A stretch of DNA of 64,000 nucleotides from Mycobacterium malmoense (GTDB taxonomy: Bacteria; Actinomycetota; Actinomycetes; Mycobacteriales; Mycobacteriaceae). Position 1 is the first letter of the stretch, and each line of letters starts with the position of its first letter. Made by a program: the position numbers and the translations under genes. Below are positions 9,766-17,130 of the stretch, one piece after another. The stretch covers positions 1,922,001 to 1,986,000 of the forward strand of contig NZ_CP080999.1 of assembly GCF_019645855.1 (NCBI RefSeq). The letters run 5' to 3'. The notes beneath the pieces are model-generated. The model saw nothing but the letters and a program-made list of their open reading frames with translations. It did no database searches and was not told where the DNA came from.

Positions 9766-11067
9766 TCACCGCACGCGCTCCGGTTTGGCCGTCAGCCACG
9801 CCGGATCGATCCCGCCGTCCAGCCGGTTGTCGGCCTTGGCGTCCAGGTAACGGAAGTACAGCACGCTAAACGACACGATCAGCAGCAGCGACCAGCCGTA
9901 GGTGATCTTCAGGTATTCCAGCGCGCGGCCGTAGCGCATCCAGTTGAACAGCAGCCAGCGGTCCAGCGTCATGAAGCCGTAGATTCCCAGCCACGCCGGC
10001 CAGTTGCGGATCAGCGAGTTGGGCAGCACGACCGTCATGAGGAACGGGAACAGCATCATCGAGTAGTAGCCCTGGGCCAGCGACAGCACCAGCCACGACC
10101 ACAGCAGCAGCACGCCCGTCGAGTTGGTGAACCAGAACAGCGGGTCGCGGGTGCGGTAGTAGCGGTACAGCAGCCACAGGGCGCCGATGGCCAGCACGGT
10201 GAAGAGCAGCCGCAGGAACACGATCAGCCAGGTGGGCAGGCCGAAGTAGACGCCGTTGCCCTCGATCGAGCTGTTGAAGTAGTCCCGGGTGCCCAGGATG
10301 TAGGGCACGGTGCGGGTGAAGAAATCCATCGGGTGGCTGATCAGCGGCAGCGCGGCCACGTTGATGACGATGGGAACCAGGAACGCGGGCACCAGCGCCC
10401 GCCACTGGCGGTTCAGCAGCGGCAGCAACAGCAGCGGCAACAGCACGGGTTTGAGCGTGAGCGTTAGTCCGATCGCGGCACCGGCCCACCACTGATGGCC
10501 TTTTTTCCCGTCCAAAAGCCACCACAGAAACAGCATCTCGGCCAGCAGGACGCAGCCGTTGATATTGGTGAACACCAGCGTGTTGGTCACGGTCTCGGTG
10601 CAGAACATGGCCAGCAGCAGCGCCGGGGCCGCCACCGAGGACAGCGTGTAGTTGAACAGCCGCAGCAACAGATACCAGGCGATCAGGATGGCGACGGTGT
10701 TGATCAGGATGAACAGGTACCGCGACGGCGCGAAGGGCAGGTAGCCGAACGGCGCCATCAGCAGCGTGCCGCCGGGTGGGTACAGGTAGTGCGGGTCGAC
10801 GTAGTCGAAGTGCTCGTTGTAGATGTCCCAGCCGTGCCGGAAGTTCAGCACCGCCCGGTAGACCGGTTTGAAATCGTCGGTGATGTTGCCGTTGGTGGTG
10901 ACCACGATGCTGCGGTGCAGCACCGACATGATGGCCACCGGCCACAACGCGGACCGCACTATCGTCGCCGTGCTGGGTGCGCCGGTGCGGGGGCGAAACG
11001 CGGCCAGCACCCAATCGCGCAAGCCGATTCGGGTCGAGTCAGCAGCCGTCACCAGCGCACCGTACAC
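9766..11067 (-). CDS. aftC: Alpha-(1->3)-arabinofuranosyltransferase AftC
   Basis: This 433-residue integral membrane glycosyltransferase of the GT-C class adds the alpha-1,3 branch to the arabinan of arabinogalactan and lipoarabinomannan, using decaprenyl-phosphoryl arabinose. About ten hydrophobic helices are evident. The first periplasmic loop contains the GT-C acidic motif in TNGNITDDFKPVYR near residue 63. Other distinctive stretches are YVDPHYLYPPGGTLLMAPFG and LVLSLAQGYYSMMLFPFL. The start is a GTG; the length and the first residues match the M. tuberculosis protein as I recall it. Upstream lies a tandem 56-bp repeat that separates it from the lipoprotein gene on the same strand. Confidence 0.95.
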   Translation of the reverse strand: MYGALVTAADSTRIGLRDWVLAAFRPRTGAPSTATIVRSALWPVAIMSVLHRSIVVTTNGNITDDFKPVYRAVLNFRHGWDIYNEHFDYVDPHYLYPPGGTLLMAPFGYLPFAPSRYLFILINTVAILIAWYLLLRLFNYTLSSVAAPALLLAMFCTETVTNTLVFTNINGCVLLAEMLFLWWLLDGKKGHQWWAGAAIGLTLTLKPVLLPLLLLPLLNRQWRALVPAFLVPIVINVAALPLISHPMDFFTRTVPYILGTRDYFNSSIEGNGVYFGLPTWLIVFLRLLFTVLAIGALWLLYRYYRTRDPLFWFTNSTGVLLLWSWLVLSLAQGYYSMMLFPFLMTVVLPNSLIRNWPAWLGIYGFMTLDRWLLFNWMRYGRALEYLKITYGWSLLLIVSFSVLYFRYLDAKADNRLDGGIDPAWLTAKPERVR

Positions 11068-11072
11068 CGGCC

Positions 11073-11191
11073 GCCCGCCAACGATGCGGCCGCGTCGCGG
11101 CCGGGGAGGCGGTGGGCGATCAGGTCGAGCCCGCCAACGATGCGGCCGCGTCGCGGCCGGGGAGGCGGTGGGCGATCAGGTCGAGCCCGCC
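11073..11191. repeat. 56-bp tandem repeat, two full copies plus a 7-bp third (MIRU/VNTR-like)
   Basis: Copy 1 is 11073-11128 and copy 2 is 11129-11184, which read as identical; a third copy starts at 11185 (GCCCGCC) and then diverges. Each unit contains a perfect short inverted repeat, CGGCCGCG-T-CGCGGCCG. The array occupies almost the whole gap between the lipoprotein stop (11199) and the aftC start (11067), both on the minus strand. This is the typical location of mycobacterial interspersed repetitive units, between co-transcribed genes. Copy number could vary among strains. Confidence 0.9.
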
Positions 11192-11198
11192 CCAGATA

Positions 11199-12770
11199 TC
11201 AGGCGGGACAGTACGTGTCGGTTCCGGGCAGCTTGCCGCTGTTGAGGTAGCCGATCAGGGGCGGCACCGCGCAGGGCGAATAGACGCTGGCGCCGTGGCC
11301 GATGCCCTGCCACATCACCCGCTTGCTGGCCGCGTTGGCGTTGATGATGGTGGCCGCCGTCGCGGCGACCCCCTCCATGCCCACGATCGGGTCGCTCTGC
11401 ACCCCCGCCAGCAGCACGTCGATCTTGAGGTCCTTCGGCGCCTGCGGCGGCGAACCGGTGGGCCAGTGCACGCACTTGACCAGGTTGAGCGCGGCCACGG
11501 TGCCGAATTGGGGGTACAGCTTCCCCCACGCCACCACGAGTTCGCGCACCCGGTCCGGGGTCGGGCGGTTGACGGCGTCGCTGCACGAGTTGACGAAATG
11601 GCCGTCGGAGTCGTCGGTGGCGTCGGCGCGGTTGATCAAGTTGTTCAGCGGGTTGGCGTCGCCGGAGCGGGCGGCGGCCAGCGCGTTGGCCAGATCGGTG
11701 GTGGTGCCGACCCGGCCGCCGGAGGGGAAGCCCAGGGCGACGGTGATGGCTTCGGCTACTGAGGCCACCGGCGCCCCACCGGGCCCCTTACCGGCGCGGG
11801 CGTCGGCCAGCAGGGCGCTGACGGCGCCCTTCGGATCGGGACCCAGCGCGCAGTTCACCGCGACGCACTGCGCGGCGAACGCGTCGAGCGCGGCCTGCTG
11901 GCCCTTGACCCGTTGCTCGGCGGCCGCTTCGGCGTTGACGCCCAACGCGACCGGGGAGTCGAGGATCAGGCGGGCGACCTTGTCGGGCCGCGTGGCGGCG
12001 TAGGTCAGCGCGACCTGGGCGCCGTTGCCGATCCCGACCAGCGCGACGGCGGGCACGTCCCAGAGGCTGCGCAGTCGCTCGATGTCGGAGGCGGCGTGTG
12101 AATTGTCGTAGGCGGAGGCGCCGGGCGCGAGGGCGTCGGTGCAGTTCGTGGTGGCGGTGTTCGAGATGTCCGAAAGGTTGGCGACCGGGTCATCGCCGGG
12201 TTGGAACTGCGCCTGGTCGCGCATCGCCTGGCGGTCGAGGTGATCGCGGCAGTCGATCGGGCTCGACATGCCCATGCCGCGGCGGTCGACGGCGACGATG
12301 GGGCGGGTTTGGAGGACGTCGGTGCCCGCCCGGGATAGCCAGACCGGCAACTGCGTCGATGACGGCAGGTCGGAGCCGGTGGTGAAGACGAGCGGGCCCG
12401 CGTCGCGCGGGGTCTGATTCGACCGCGCGCGGACCACGCCGATGCTCAGGGTGCCCGATCCGCCGTTGACCGGGTCGAGGTCGGCGTCGTAGTTCGCGCA
12501 ATCCAGCTGGACGCCGGGCGCGGCGGGGACGGCCGCGTCGGTGAAGACCTTCGACGTGCAGTCATGCCACGACAGGTCGTTCTTGGGCGCGGCGATCGGT
12601 GGCGGACCGGCCGGCGGAACCTTCGTCGTGGCCGCGCCCTGCGGTCGGGCGCCGGAATTGGTGGCGAAGCGCGGGTCTGCGGCCAGGCCCGGAACGCAGC
12701 CGGACAGCACCATGGTCACGGAAAAGGTCACCGCGCCCAGGACCGTGGCGGACGTGATCTGCCGACTCAT
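11199..12770 (-). CDS. TAP-like alpha/beta-hydrolase lipoprotein (Rv2672-like), nucleophile apparently lost
   Basis: The 523-residue product has a lipoprotein signal with lipobox VLSGC (Cys25), so it should be anchored outside the membrane. The body resembles secreted tripeptidyl aminopeptidase-like alpha/beta hydrolases: RPIVAVDRRGMGMSSPIDC near 156-174, the nucleophile-elbow region VALVGIGNGAQVALTYAA near 242-259, a possible Asp in LLAGVQSDPIVG and a possible His in GIGHGASVYSP at the C-terminus. The elbow reads GIGNG, so the catalytic Ser is replaced by Gly248. The oxyanion HGGPG motif is also absent (TGSDLP instead). I therefore doubt peptidase activity. The ATG at 12770 gives a clean signal peptide; a start at 12788 is possible. 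Confidence 0.8.
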   Translation of the reverse strand: MSRQITSATVLGAVTFSVTMVLSGCVPGLAADPRFATNSGARPQGAATTKVPPAGPPPIAAPKNDLSWHDCTSKVFTDAAVPAAPGVQLDCANYDADLDPVNGGSGTLSIGVVRARSNQTPRDAGPLVFTTGSDLPSSTQLPVWLSRAGTDVLQTRPIVAVDRRGMGMSSPIDCRDHLDRQAMRDQAQFQPGDDPVANLSDISNTATTNCTDALAPGASAYDNSHAASDIERLRSLWDVPAVALVGIGNGAQVALTYAATRPDKVARLILDSPVALGVNAEAAAEQRVKGQQAALDAFAAQCVAVNCALGPDPKGAVSALLADARAGKGPGGAPVASVAEAITVALGFPSGGRVGTTTDLANALAAARSGDANPLNNLINRADATDDSDGHFVNSCSDAVNRPTPDRVRELVVAWGKLYPQFGTVAALNLVKCVHWPTGSPPQAPKDLKIDVLLAGVQSDPIVGMEGVAATAATIINANAASKRVMWQGIGHGASVYSPCAVPPLIGYLNSGKLPGTDTYCPA

Positions 12771-12807
12771 GCCGACCACAGTAGCCATCGCGCCCGGCTT
12801 TGCCGCG

Positions 12808-13575
12808 CTAGTCCTTCACGTAGCGGGTGTACAGATAACCGGCATCGTCGGTCAGGATGTGGGCGCAGCGCATCCGGGTCAGCACCTCGCCCGGGCCGGT
12901 CGCGATGCGTCGGGCCAGGCCGCCGACGAGGTACGGCGCGATCGTCAGGCACAGCTCGTCGAGCATGTCGCGCTCGACGAGCGAGCCGAGCAGCATCGGC
13001 CCGCCTTCGGTCAGGATGCGGCGCATTCCGCGAGCCCCGAGGATCGCCAGCAGGGCGGCCTCGTCGACCTTGCCGGGATCGCTGCCGGAGCAGTCGACCA
13101 CCTCGCACAGGTCGGTGAGCAGATGGCGCGCCTCGGCGGCGGCCGCCGTGCAGGTGAGCACCAGCGGCGGCGCTTCCGTCCGGGTGAACACCGGCATATC
13201 CCGGCCAAGGCGGCCCGACTTGGTGACGATCGCCAGTCGCGGCACTTCGCTTTGCCCGCGGGCCTGCCGCCGCTGGCGCTGGGCGGCGCCGACGTGCGCG
13301 CCGGAATAACCCTCGATCCGCACCGTGCCCGCGCCGACGACGATGACGTCGGCCAGTTCGCGCAGCAGGTTGAAGATGAGTCGGTCGCCGGCCCCCGCCA
13401 TTGGTCCGCTCTTGCCGTCGGCGGTCGCGCCGCCGTCCACGCTGGTGATGAAATTCGCCCGCACCCACGTCCCCTCCCGTTCCGGGTAGCCGTAGAGGTG
13501 GGGGAGTTCGCCGTCGTCGAGTTCGCGTATCGACCCGAGCAGCGTCAGCGGCGTGCCGGCCTCGGAGTCGGGCAT
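12808..13575 (-). CDS. ribD: RibD C-terminal-like reductase (Rv2671-like)
   Basis: The 255-residue protein belongs to the RibD C-terminal/dihydrofolate reductase-like family. It has the FITSVDGGATADGKSGPMAG substrate/NADPH region near 42-62, DVIVVGAGTVRIEGYSG near 75-91 and RRILTEGGPMLLGSLVE near 186-202. It lacks the N-terminal deaminase domain of bifunctional RibD. The M. tuberculosis homologue has been reported to have dihydrofolate reductase activity and to affect p-aminosalicylic acid susceptibility when overproduced, so folate rather than riboflavin metabolism is possible. It is divergent from the AFG1-like ATPase with only about 34 bp between starts and lies just upstream of the lipoprotein gene. 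Confidence 0.85.
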   Translation of the reverse strand: MPDSEAGTPLTLLGSIRELDDGELPHLYGYPEREGTWVRANFITSVDGGATADGKSGPMAGAGDRLIFNLLRELADVIVVGAGTVRIEGYSGAHVGAAQRQRRQARGQSEVPRLAIVTKSGRLGRDMPVFTRTEAPPLVLTCTAAAAEARHLLTDLCEVVDCSGSDPGKVDEAALLAILGARGMRRILTEGGPMLLGSLVERDMLDELCLTIAPYLVGGLARRIATGPGEVLTRMRCAHILTDDAGYLYTRYVKD

Positions 13576-13609
13576 GGGTCTGATTGCAGCACGCCGCTAC
13601 AGTTCCCGC

Positions 13610-14656
13610 ATGCACGGGTCCGTCTCCGGCCGGGTGGGTCACCTGGTGGATCGGCATCCGACCGTGTCGCCGGAGCGGCTGATCGCCCAACTGAGGCCGC
13701 CGCCTACGTTCGCCGACGTGAGCTTTGCGACGTATCGCCCGGATCCGGCGGAACCGACCCAGGCGGCCGCCGTGGTCGCCTGTCAGGACTTCTGCCGGCG
13801 GGCCGTGGAGCGCCGGGCCGGCCGCCGGAAAGTGTTCGGCAGGCGGGCGGTGTTGCCCGGCGTGGGGCTCTACCTCGGCGGCGGCTTCGGCGTGGGCAAG
13901 ACCCACCTGCTGGCGTCGGCCTATTACCGGTTGCCCGGTGACGGCCCGGACGCCCCCACTCCCAAGGCGTTCGCCACGTTCGGGGAGCTCACCCAGCTCG
14001 CGGGCGTGTTCGGCTTCGCCGAATGCGTCGACATGCTGGCCGATTACACGGCGGTGTGCATCGACGAGTTCGAACTCGACGATCCCGGTAACACCACGCT
14101 GATCTCGCGGATGCTCTCGTCGTTGGTCGAGCGGGGGGTGTCGGTGGCCGCCACCTCCAACACCTTGCCCGAGCAGCTCGGCGAGGGCCGCTTCGCCGCG
14201 CAGGACTTTCTGCGTGAGATCAACACGCTGGCAAGCATTTTCACCACGGTCCGGATCGAGGGACCCGACTACCGGCACCGCGGCCTGCCGCCGGCGCCGC
14301 GGCCGTTGTCGGACGAGGAAGTGGCCGCGCGCGCCGCGAAGGTCGACGGCGCGACGCTCGACGATTTCGACGCGCTGTGCGCGCATTTGGCCACCATGCA
14401 TCCGTCGCGGTATCTGACGCTGATCGAGGGCGTGACGGCGGTGTTTTTGACCGGCGTGCACCGCATCGACGATCAGAACGTCGCGCTGAGGCTGGTGTCG
14501 CTGACTGACCGGCTTTATGACGCCGGCGTTCCGGTGCTGGCTTCCGGGGCGAAGCTGGACACCATCTTCAGTGAGGAGATGCTGGCCAGTGGGTATCGAA
14601 AGAAGTACCTGCGGGCCACTTCACGGCTGTTGGCGCTGACCTCTCGCGAACCATGA
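13610..14656 (+). CDS. AFG1/ZapE-like P-loop ATPase (Rv2670c-like)
   Basis: The 348-residue protein is an AFG1-family ATPase. The Walker A motif is GGFGVGKTHLL near residues 87-97, the Walker B motif is YTAVCIDEFEL near 147-157, and an arginine-rich sensor region with SNTLPEQLGEGRF follows. Homologues (ZapE in E. coli, AFG1 in mitochondria) act in division or in membrane-protein quality control; no specific role is shown here. I placed the start at ATG 13610 because earlier in-frame starts fall inside the divergent ribD gene. Its 3' end overlaps the convergent GNAT gene by 89 bp, because that gene has a C-terminal extension. Confidence 0.87.
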   Translation: MHGSVSGRVGHLVDRHPTVSPERLIAQLRPPPTFADVSFATYRPDPAEPTQAAAVVACQDFCRRAVERRAGRRKVFGRRAVLPGVGLYLGGGFGVGKTHLLASAYYRLPGDGPDAPTPKAFATFGELTQLAGVFGFAECVDMLADYTAVCIDEFELDDPGNTTLISRMLSSLVERGVSVAATSNTLPEQLGEGRFAAQDFLREINTLASIFTTVRIEGPDYRHRGLPPAPRPLSDEEVAARAAKVDGATLDDFDALCAHLATMHPSRYLTLIEGVTAVFLTGVHRIDDQNVALRLVSLTDRLYDAGVPVLASGAKLDTIFSEEMLASGYRKKYLRATSRLLALTSREP

Positions 14657-15158
14657 CGTAGTCGTTCTCGCGGCTGGCGCCCACCTGAAACGTCCTGGTG
14701 CCGTTGACCTTGAATCCGCTCTTGGTGTAAAAGCGTTGTGCGCGTTGGTTTTTCTGATTGACACCCAGCCATACGCGGCGCACGCCCCATTCTTCGGCGG
14801 TGGCCAGCGTAAGGTCCATCAGCGCCGCCGACACCCCGGCGCCGTGGTAGTCGGGCAGAACGTACATCTTGGAGAGCTCGGCGCTGTCGTCAGCGACCCC
14901 ACGAACGAGCATGGCGTAACCGACGATTCGGCCGTCCTGCCGGGCGGCGAGAACCGCGCGCCGCGGATCGGTCAGATACTCCGCGAAGCGGGCGGCGGAC
15001 AGGTTGGCGTCGATGAACGACGCGATGTTCTCCGGAGCCGCCGAGGGCGGACACGCCAACGGAAAGGTCCGCGCGGCGACGGCGGCCAGCTCGTCGGGGT
15101 CGGCCGAACCCGTCGTGACGACGTCTACCGCAAGCGACTGGATTCTCAGAGGTTCCAC
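14568..15158 (-). CDS. GNAT family N-acetyltransferase (Rv2669-like)
   Basis: A single GNAT domain occupies about residues 10-172 of 196. The acetyl-CoA binding motif A appears as LSKMYVLPDYHGAGVSAAL (residues 95-113, with a Q/R-x-x-G/A-like DYHGAG), and motif B includes WLGVNQKNQRAQRFYTKSGF. The substrate is unknown. The GTG start at 15158 overlaps the end of the exported-protein gene by 13 bp. After residue 171 there is a tail of about 25 residues that overlaps the AFG1 gene; I recall about 156 residues for the M. tuberculosis homologue, so this tail is an unusual extension. Confidence 0.83.
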   Translation of the reverse strand: MEPLRIQSLAVDVVTTGSADPDELAAVAARTFPLACPPSAAPENIASFIDANLSAARFAEYLTDPRRAVLAARQDGRIVGYAMLVRGVADDSAELSKMYVLPDYHGAGVSAALMDLTLATAEEWGVRRVWLGVNQKNQRAQRFYTKSGFKVNGTRTFQVGASRENDYVMVRERSAPTAVKWPAGTSFDTHWPASPH

Positions 15159-15688
15159 TGCGCGAGGTGATAGCCCGTCTTCTTGTCCAGCAGGACGACG
15201 GTGGAGACCGGGTCGCGGTAGGCGTCCCAATACACTCCGCCGCGCACGATCGCGCCGTTCGGCGCGTTCACGAGCACGTTGTCCAGCGCGTCGGGGGCGT
15301 CGGAGGGCCGCGGCTTGTAGGCATCGGCGAACGCCGTCACCCCGTCGAAGCTGAAGTCGGTCGCCATGATGAACGGGTTGGGCATCCGGATCGCGCGAAT
15401 CGTCACGTCGGCGCGGTCGATGGTGCTGCCGGGAAAGCTTTTGACCGGAACGCCGCTGCGCGTGTAGCCGAATCCCGGCGGCGGGTCGCACGGGGCCACG
15501 CTGCTGACGGTGACGTCGGCGATGTATTTGCCGGTGTCCACCCGCAGGGTGTCGCCGATGTGGCCGATCGGCGCGTCGCCGGCCCAAGCGCGGGGCGCGG
15601 ACGCCACGGAAACACCGACCGCGGTGACGCTCGCGGCGGCCACCAGGAATGTGGACAGGACGATCAGCCAGCGGTGCATCTTCGCCAC
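15146..15688 (-). CDS. Secreted protein of unknown function (Rv2668-like)
   Basis: The 180-residue product starts with a clear Sec signal peptide: a basic start (VAKMHRW), a long hydrophobic core and an AWA-type cleavage site near residue 36. The mature part is rich in beta-strand-like stretches (TLRVDTGKYIADVTVSSV, ADVTIRAIRMPNP) and looks like a small secreted beta-sandwich, with a single obvious Cys in SVAPCDPP. I do not recognise an enzyme motif. The GTG at 15688 is preferred because a GAGGAGG site (15702-15696) sits 7 bases upstream; an ATG nine bases later is too far from it. It is followed with overlap by the GNAT gene. Confidence 0.75.
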   Translation of the reverse strand: MAKMHRWLIVLSTFLVAAASVTAVGVSVASAPRAWAGDAPIGHIGDTLRVDTGKYIADVTVSSVAPCDPPPGFGYTRSGVPVKSFPGSTIDRADVTIRAIRMPNPFIMATDFSFDGVTAFADAYKPRPSDAPDALDNVLVNAPNGAIVRGGVYWDAYRDPVSTVVLLDKKTGYHLAQWNL

Positions 15689-15782
15689 GTCTTTGCCTCC
15701 TCGGCTCCCTTGGACCTTTGCATGATGGCACACGAGCTGTCGTGAAGGGAGGGGTTGGGCGATAGCTGGTCAGCCGTCGTGC

Positions 15783-16517
15783 TTAAGCGCCCGGGCTCGG
15801 GTCACCGCTGGTCAATGATTCGAGTGCGGCGACCAGATCGATCTCAACGCGGTCCTTGTCGACGCCGAAGCGGTGCAGCGGTCCGTCACCGTCCTCGAGT
15901 TCGAGTAACGCCAGCAGCAGGTGTTCGGTGCCAACGTAGTTGTGGCCGAGTCGAAGTGCCTCGCGGAAGGTCAGTTCCAGCGCCTTGCGCGCCGGGCCGC
16001 TGAACGGGATGAGCGCGGGGGACTCGCCGCTGGACGCGGGCAGGGTTATGGCGGCGCGGATGGTCTCGGCGTCAACCTTTTGCAGGTTCAGCAACACCGT
16101 GGCCAGGGCGGCCGGATCGCCGAGCAAGCCAAGCAGCAGGTGGTCGGGCGTGATCTCGCTGTTGCCGGCCTCGTGGGCGGCATTCTGCGCCGTGACAACG
16201 GCGTTGCGGGCCCGCGGCGTGAAGCGTCCGAAGCCCTGTTCGGGGTCCAGCGTGGTGGCCTCGGCCCGCGGGACGAACCGCTTCTGGGCGGCCTGCTTGG
16301 TGACGCCCATGCTCTTGCCGATGTCGGTCCAGGAGGCGCCCGAGCGGCGGGCCTGATCGACGAAGTGCCCGATCAAATGGTCGGCGACCTCGCCCAAATG
16401 CTCGGCGGCCAGCACGGCGTCGGCGAGCTGGTCCAGCGCGTCGGTGTGCACCTGCTTGATGGCGTTGATCATCTCGTCGAGGCGGACGGGATAGGCGGTG
16501 GGTGTGGCCTGAGACAT
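15783..16517 (-). CDS. clpC2: ClpC2: HTH plus Clp N-terminal repeat protein without ATPase domain
   Basis: The 244-residue protein has two parts. Residues about 40-85 form a helix-turn-helix (SGASWTDIGKSMGVTKQAAQKRF is the recognition region). Residues 95-165 and 170-235 are two Clp N-terminal repeats, beginning FTPRARNAVVTAQNAAHE and FSGPARKALELTFREALR. The AAA+ modules of ClpC1 are absent. Clp-N repeats bind adaptors, phospho-arginine substrates and cyclomarin-type antibiotics. ClpC2 has been described as sequestering such ligands and as responding to them at the level of its own expression. The promoter architecture here (see 16521-16565) fits autoregulation through the HTH. Synteny with M. 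tuberculosis ends after this gene. Confidence 0.9.
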   Translation of the reverse strand: MSQATPTAYPVRLDEMINAIKQVHTDALDQLADAVLAAEHLGEVADHLIGHFVDQARRSGASWTDIGKSMGVTKQAAQKRFVPRAEATTLDPEQGFGRFTPRARNAVVTAQNAAHEAGNSEITPDHLLLGLLGDPAALATVLLNLQKVDAETIRAAITLPASSGESPALIPFSGPARKALELTFREALRLGHNYVGTEHLLLALLELEDGDGPLHRFGVDKDRVEIDLVAALESLTSGDPSPGA

Positions 16518-16520
16518 GCC

Positions 16521-16565
16521 GTCAACACTAGGTTGACGCAGCCGCTATGTCAACCTCGAGTTGAC
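16521..16565 (-). promoter_or_regulatory. clpC2 promoter with twin palindromic operators, likely leaderless
   Basis: Two palindromes of the form GTCAAC-N5-GTTGAC lie at 16521-16537 and 16549-16565, 28 bp centre to centre. Read on the minus strand, a consensus -35 TTGACA (16553-16548) and a -10 TAGTGT (16530-16525) are exactly 17 bp apart. One palindrome therefore covers each box. The -10 ends 8 bases before the clpC2 ATG (16517), so transcription would start at or next to the start codon, giving a leaderless mRNA. Confidence 0.8.
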
Positions 16566-16723
16566 GGCCGGTGTGCCGTCCGGCCGTCGTGACCGGGCGG
16601 CCGGCGAACCGGCACCGAGGTGACCACTGCGAATAATCTTGGCGCACAGCATCATTCGTGGTCCGCGTGCGGTGCGTCGCTCGAGATGCGGGCCCGTCGC
16701 CTCTCTGGGACGATCGGGGAACC

Positions 16724-17053
16724 GTGAAATTCCTCCTGACGCTGGCAAGCCTTGCCGCCGCGATCGGCGTGGCCGTGCCCGCCCACGCCGACAGCAACGA
16801 CGACGCGTTCCTCGCCTCGCTGCAAGCCGCCGGCATCACCTATCCCGACCCGGGGCGGGTGATTGCGGCCGGCAGATGGGTGTGCCAAGTGGTCGGTCAG
16901 GGCACCCAGATGGTGGATGCCGTCAAGACGATCCAGGCGCACAACCCTGGGCTCACCGGCGACAACGCCGCCAGGTTCACGGCAATAGCGGCCAGCGTGT
17001 ACTGCCCCAAGGCGCTGTCGGTCACGAGCGCGAAGGGCGACGGTCCCCCGTAG
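16724..17053 (+). CDS. DUF732 small secreted protein
   Basis: This 109-residue protein has a signal peptide (VKFLLTLASLAAAIGVAVPAHA, cleaved after AHA) followed by a DUF732 domain: DDAFLASLQAAGITYPDPGRVI, then RWVCQVVGQGTQMVD, and a second Cys in SVYCP that could pair with the first. DUF732 proteins are abundant, small, exported mycobacterial proteins of unknown function. The GTG start at 16724 has a GGGGAA-like site just upstream; the longer ATG reading would add a non-conserved, Arg-rich leader. It is divergent from clpC2 with about 200 bp between. Confidence 0.87.
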   Translation: MKFLLTLASLAAAIGVAVPAHADSNDDAFLASLQAAGITYPDPGRVIAAGRWVCQVVGQGTQMVDAVKTIQAHNPGLTGDNAARFTAIAASVYCPKALSVTSAKGDGPP

Positions 17054-17130
17054 CCGCTCGCCAACCTGGTCGCGATTTGCTTGCTGGGCAAGTGGGCGTT
17101 TTGACCTCGCGTTGGTCTACCGTTGAGCCC

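Noticed and set aside
11073..11191. CRISPR-like array
   Set aside because: The units are directly adjacent without unique spacers and no cas gene is present, so it is a tandem repeat.
12767..14461. 564-codon minus-strand frame across the ribD and AFG1 genes
   Set aside because: It runs across two well-supported genes on different strands, and its translation shows only low-complexity Arg/His/Gly sequence.
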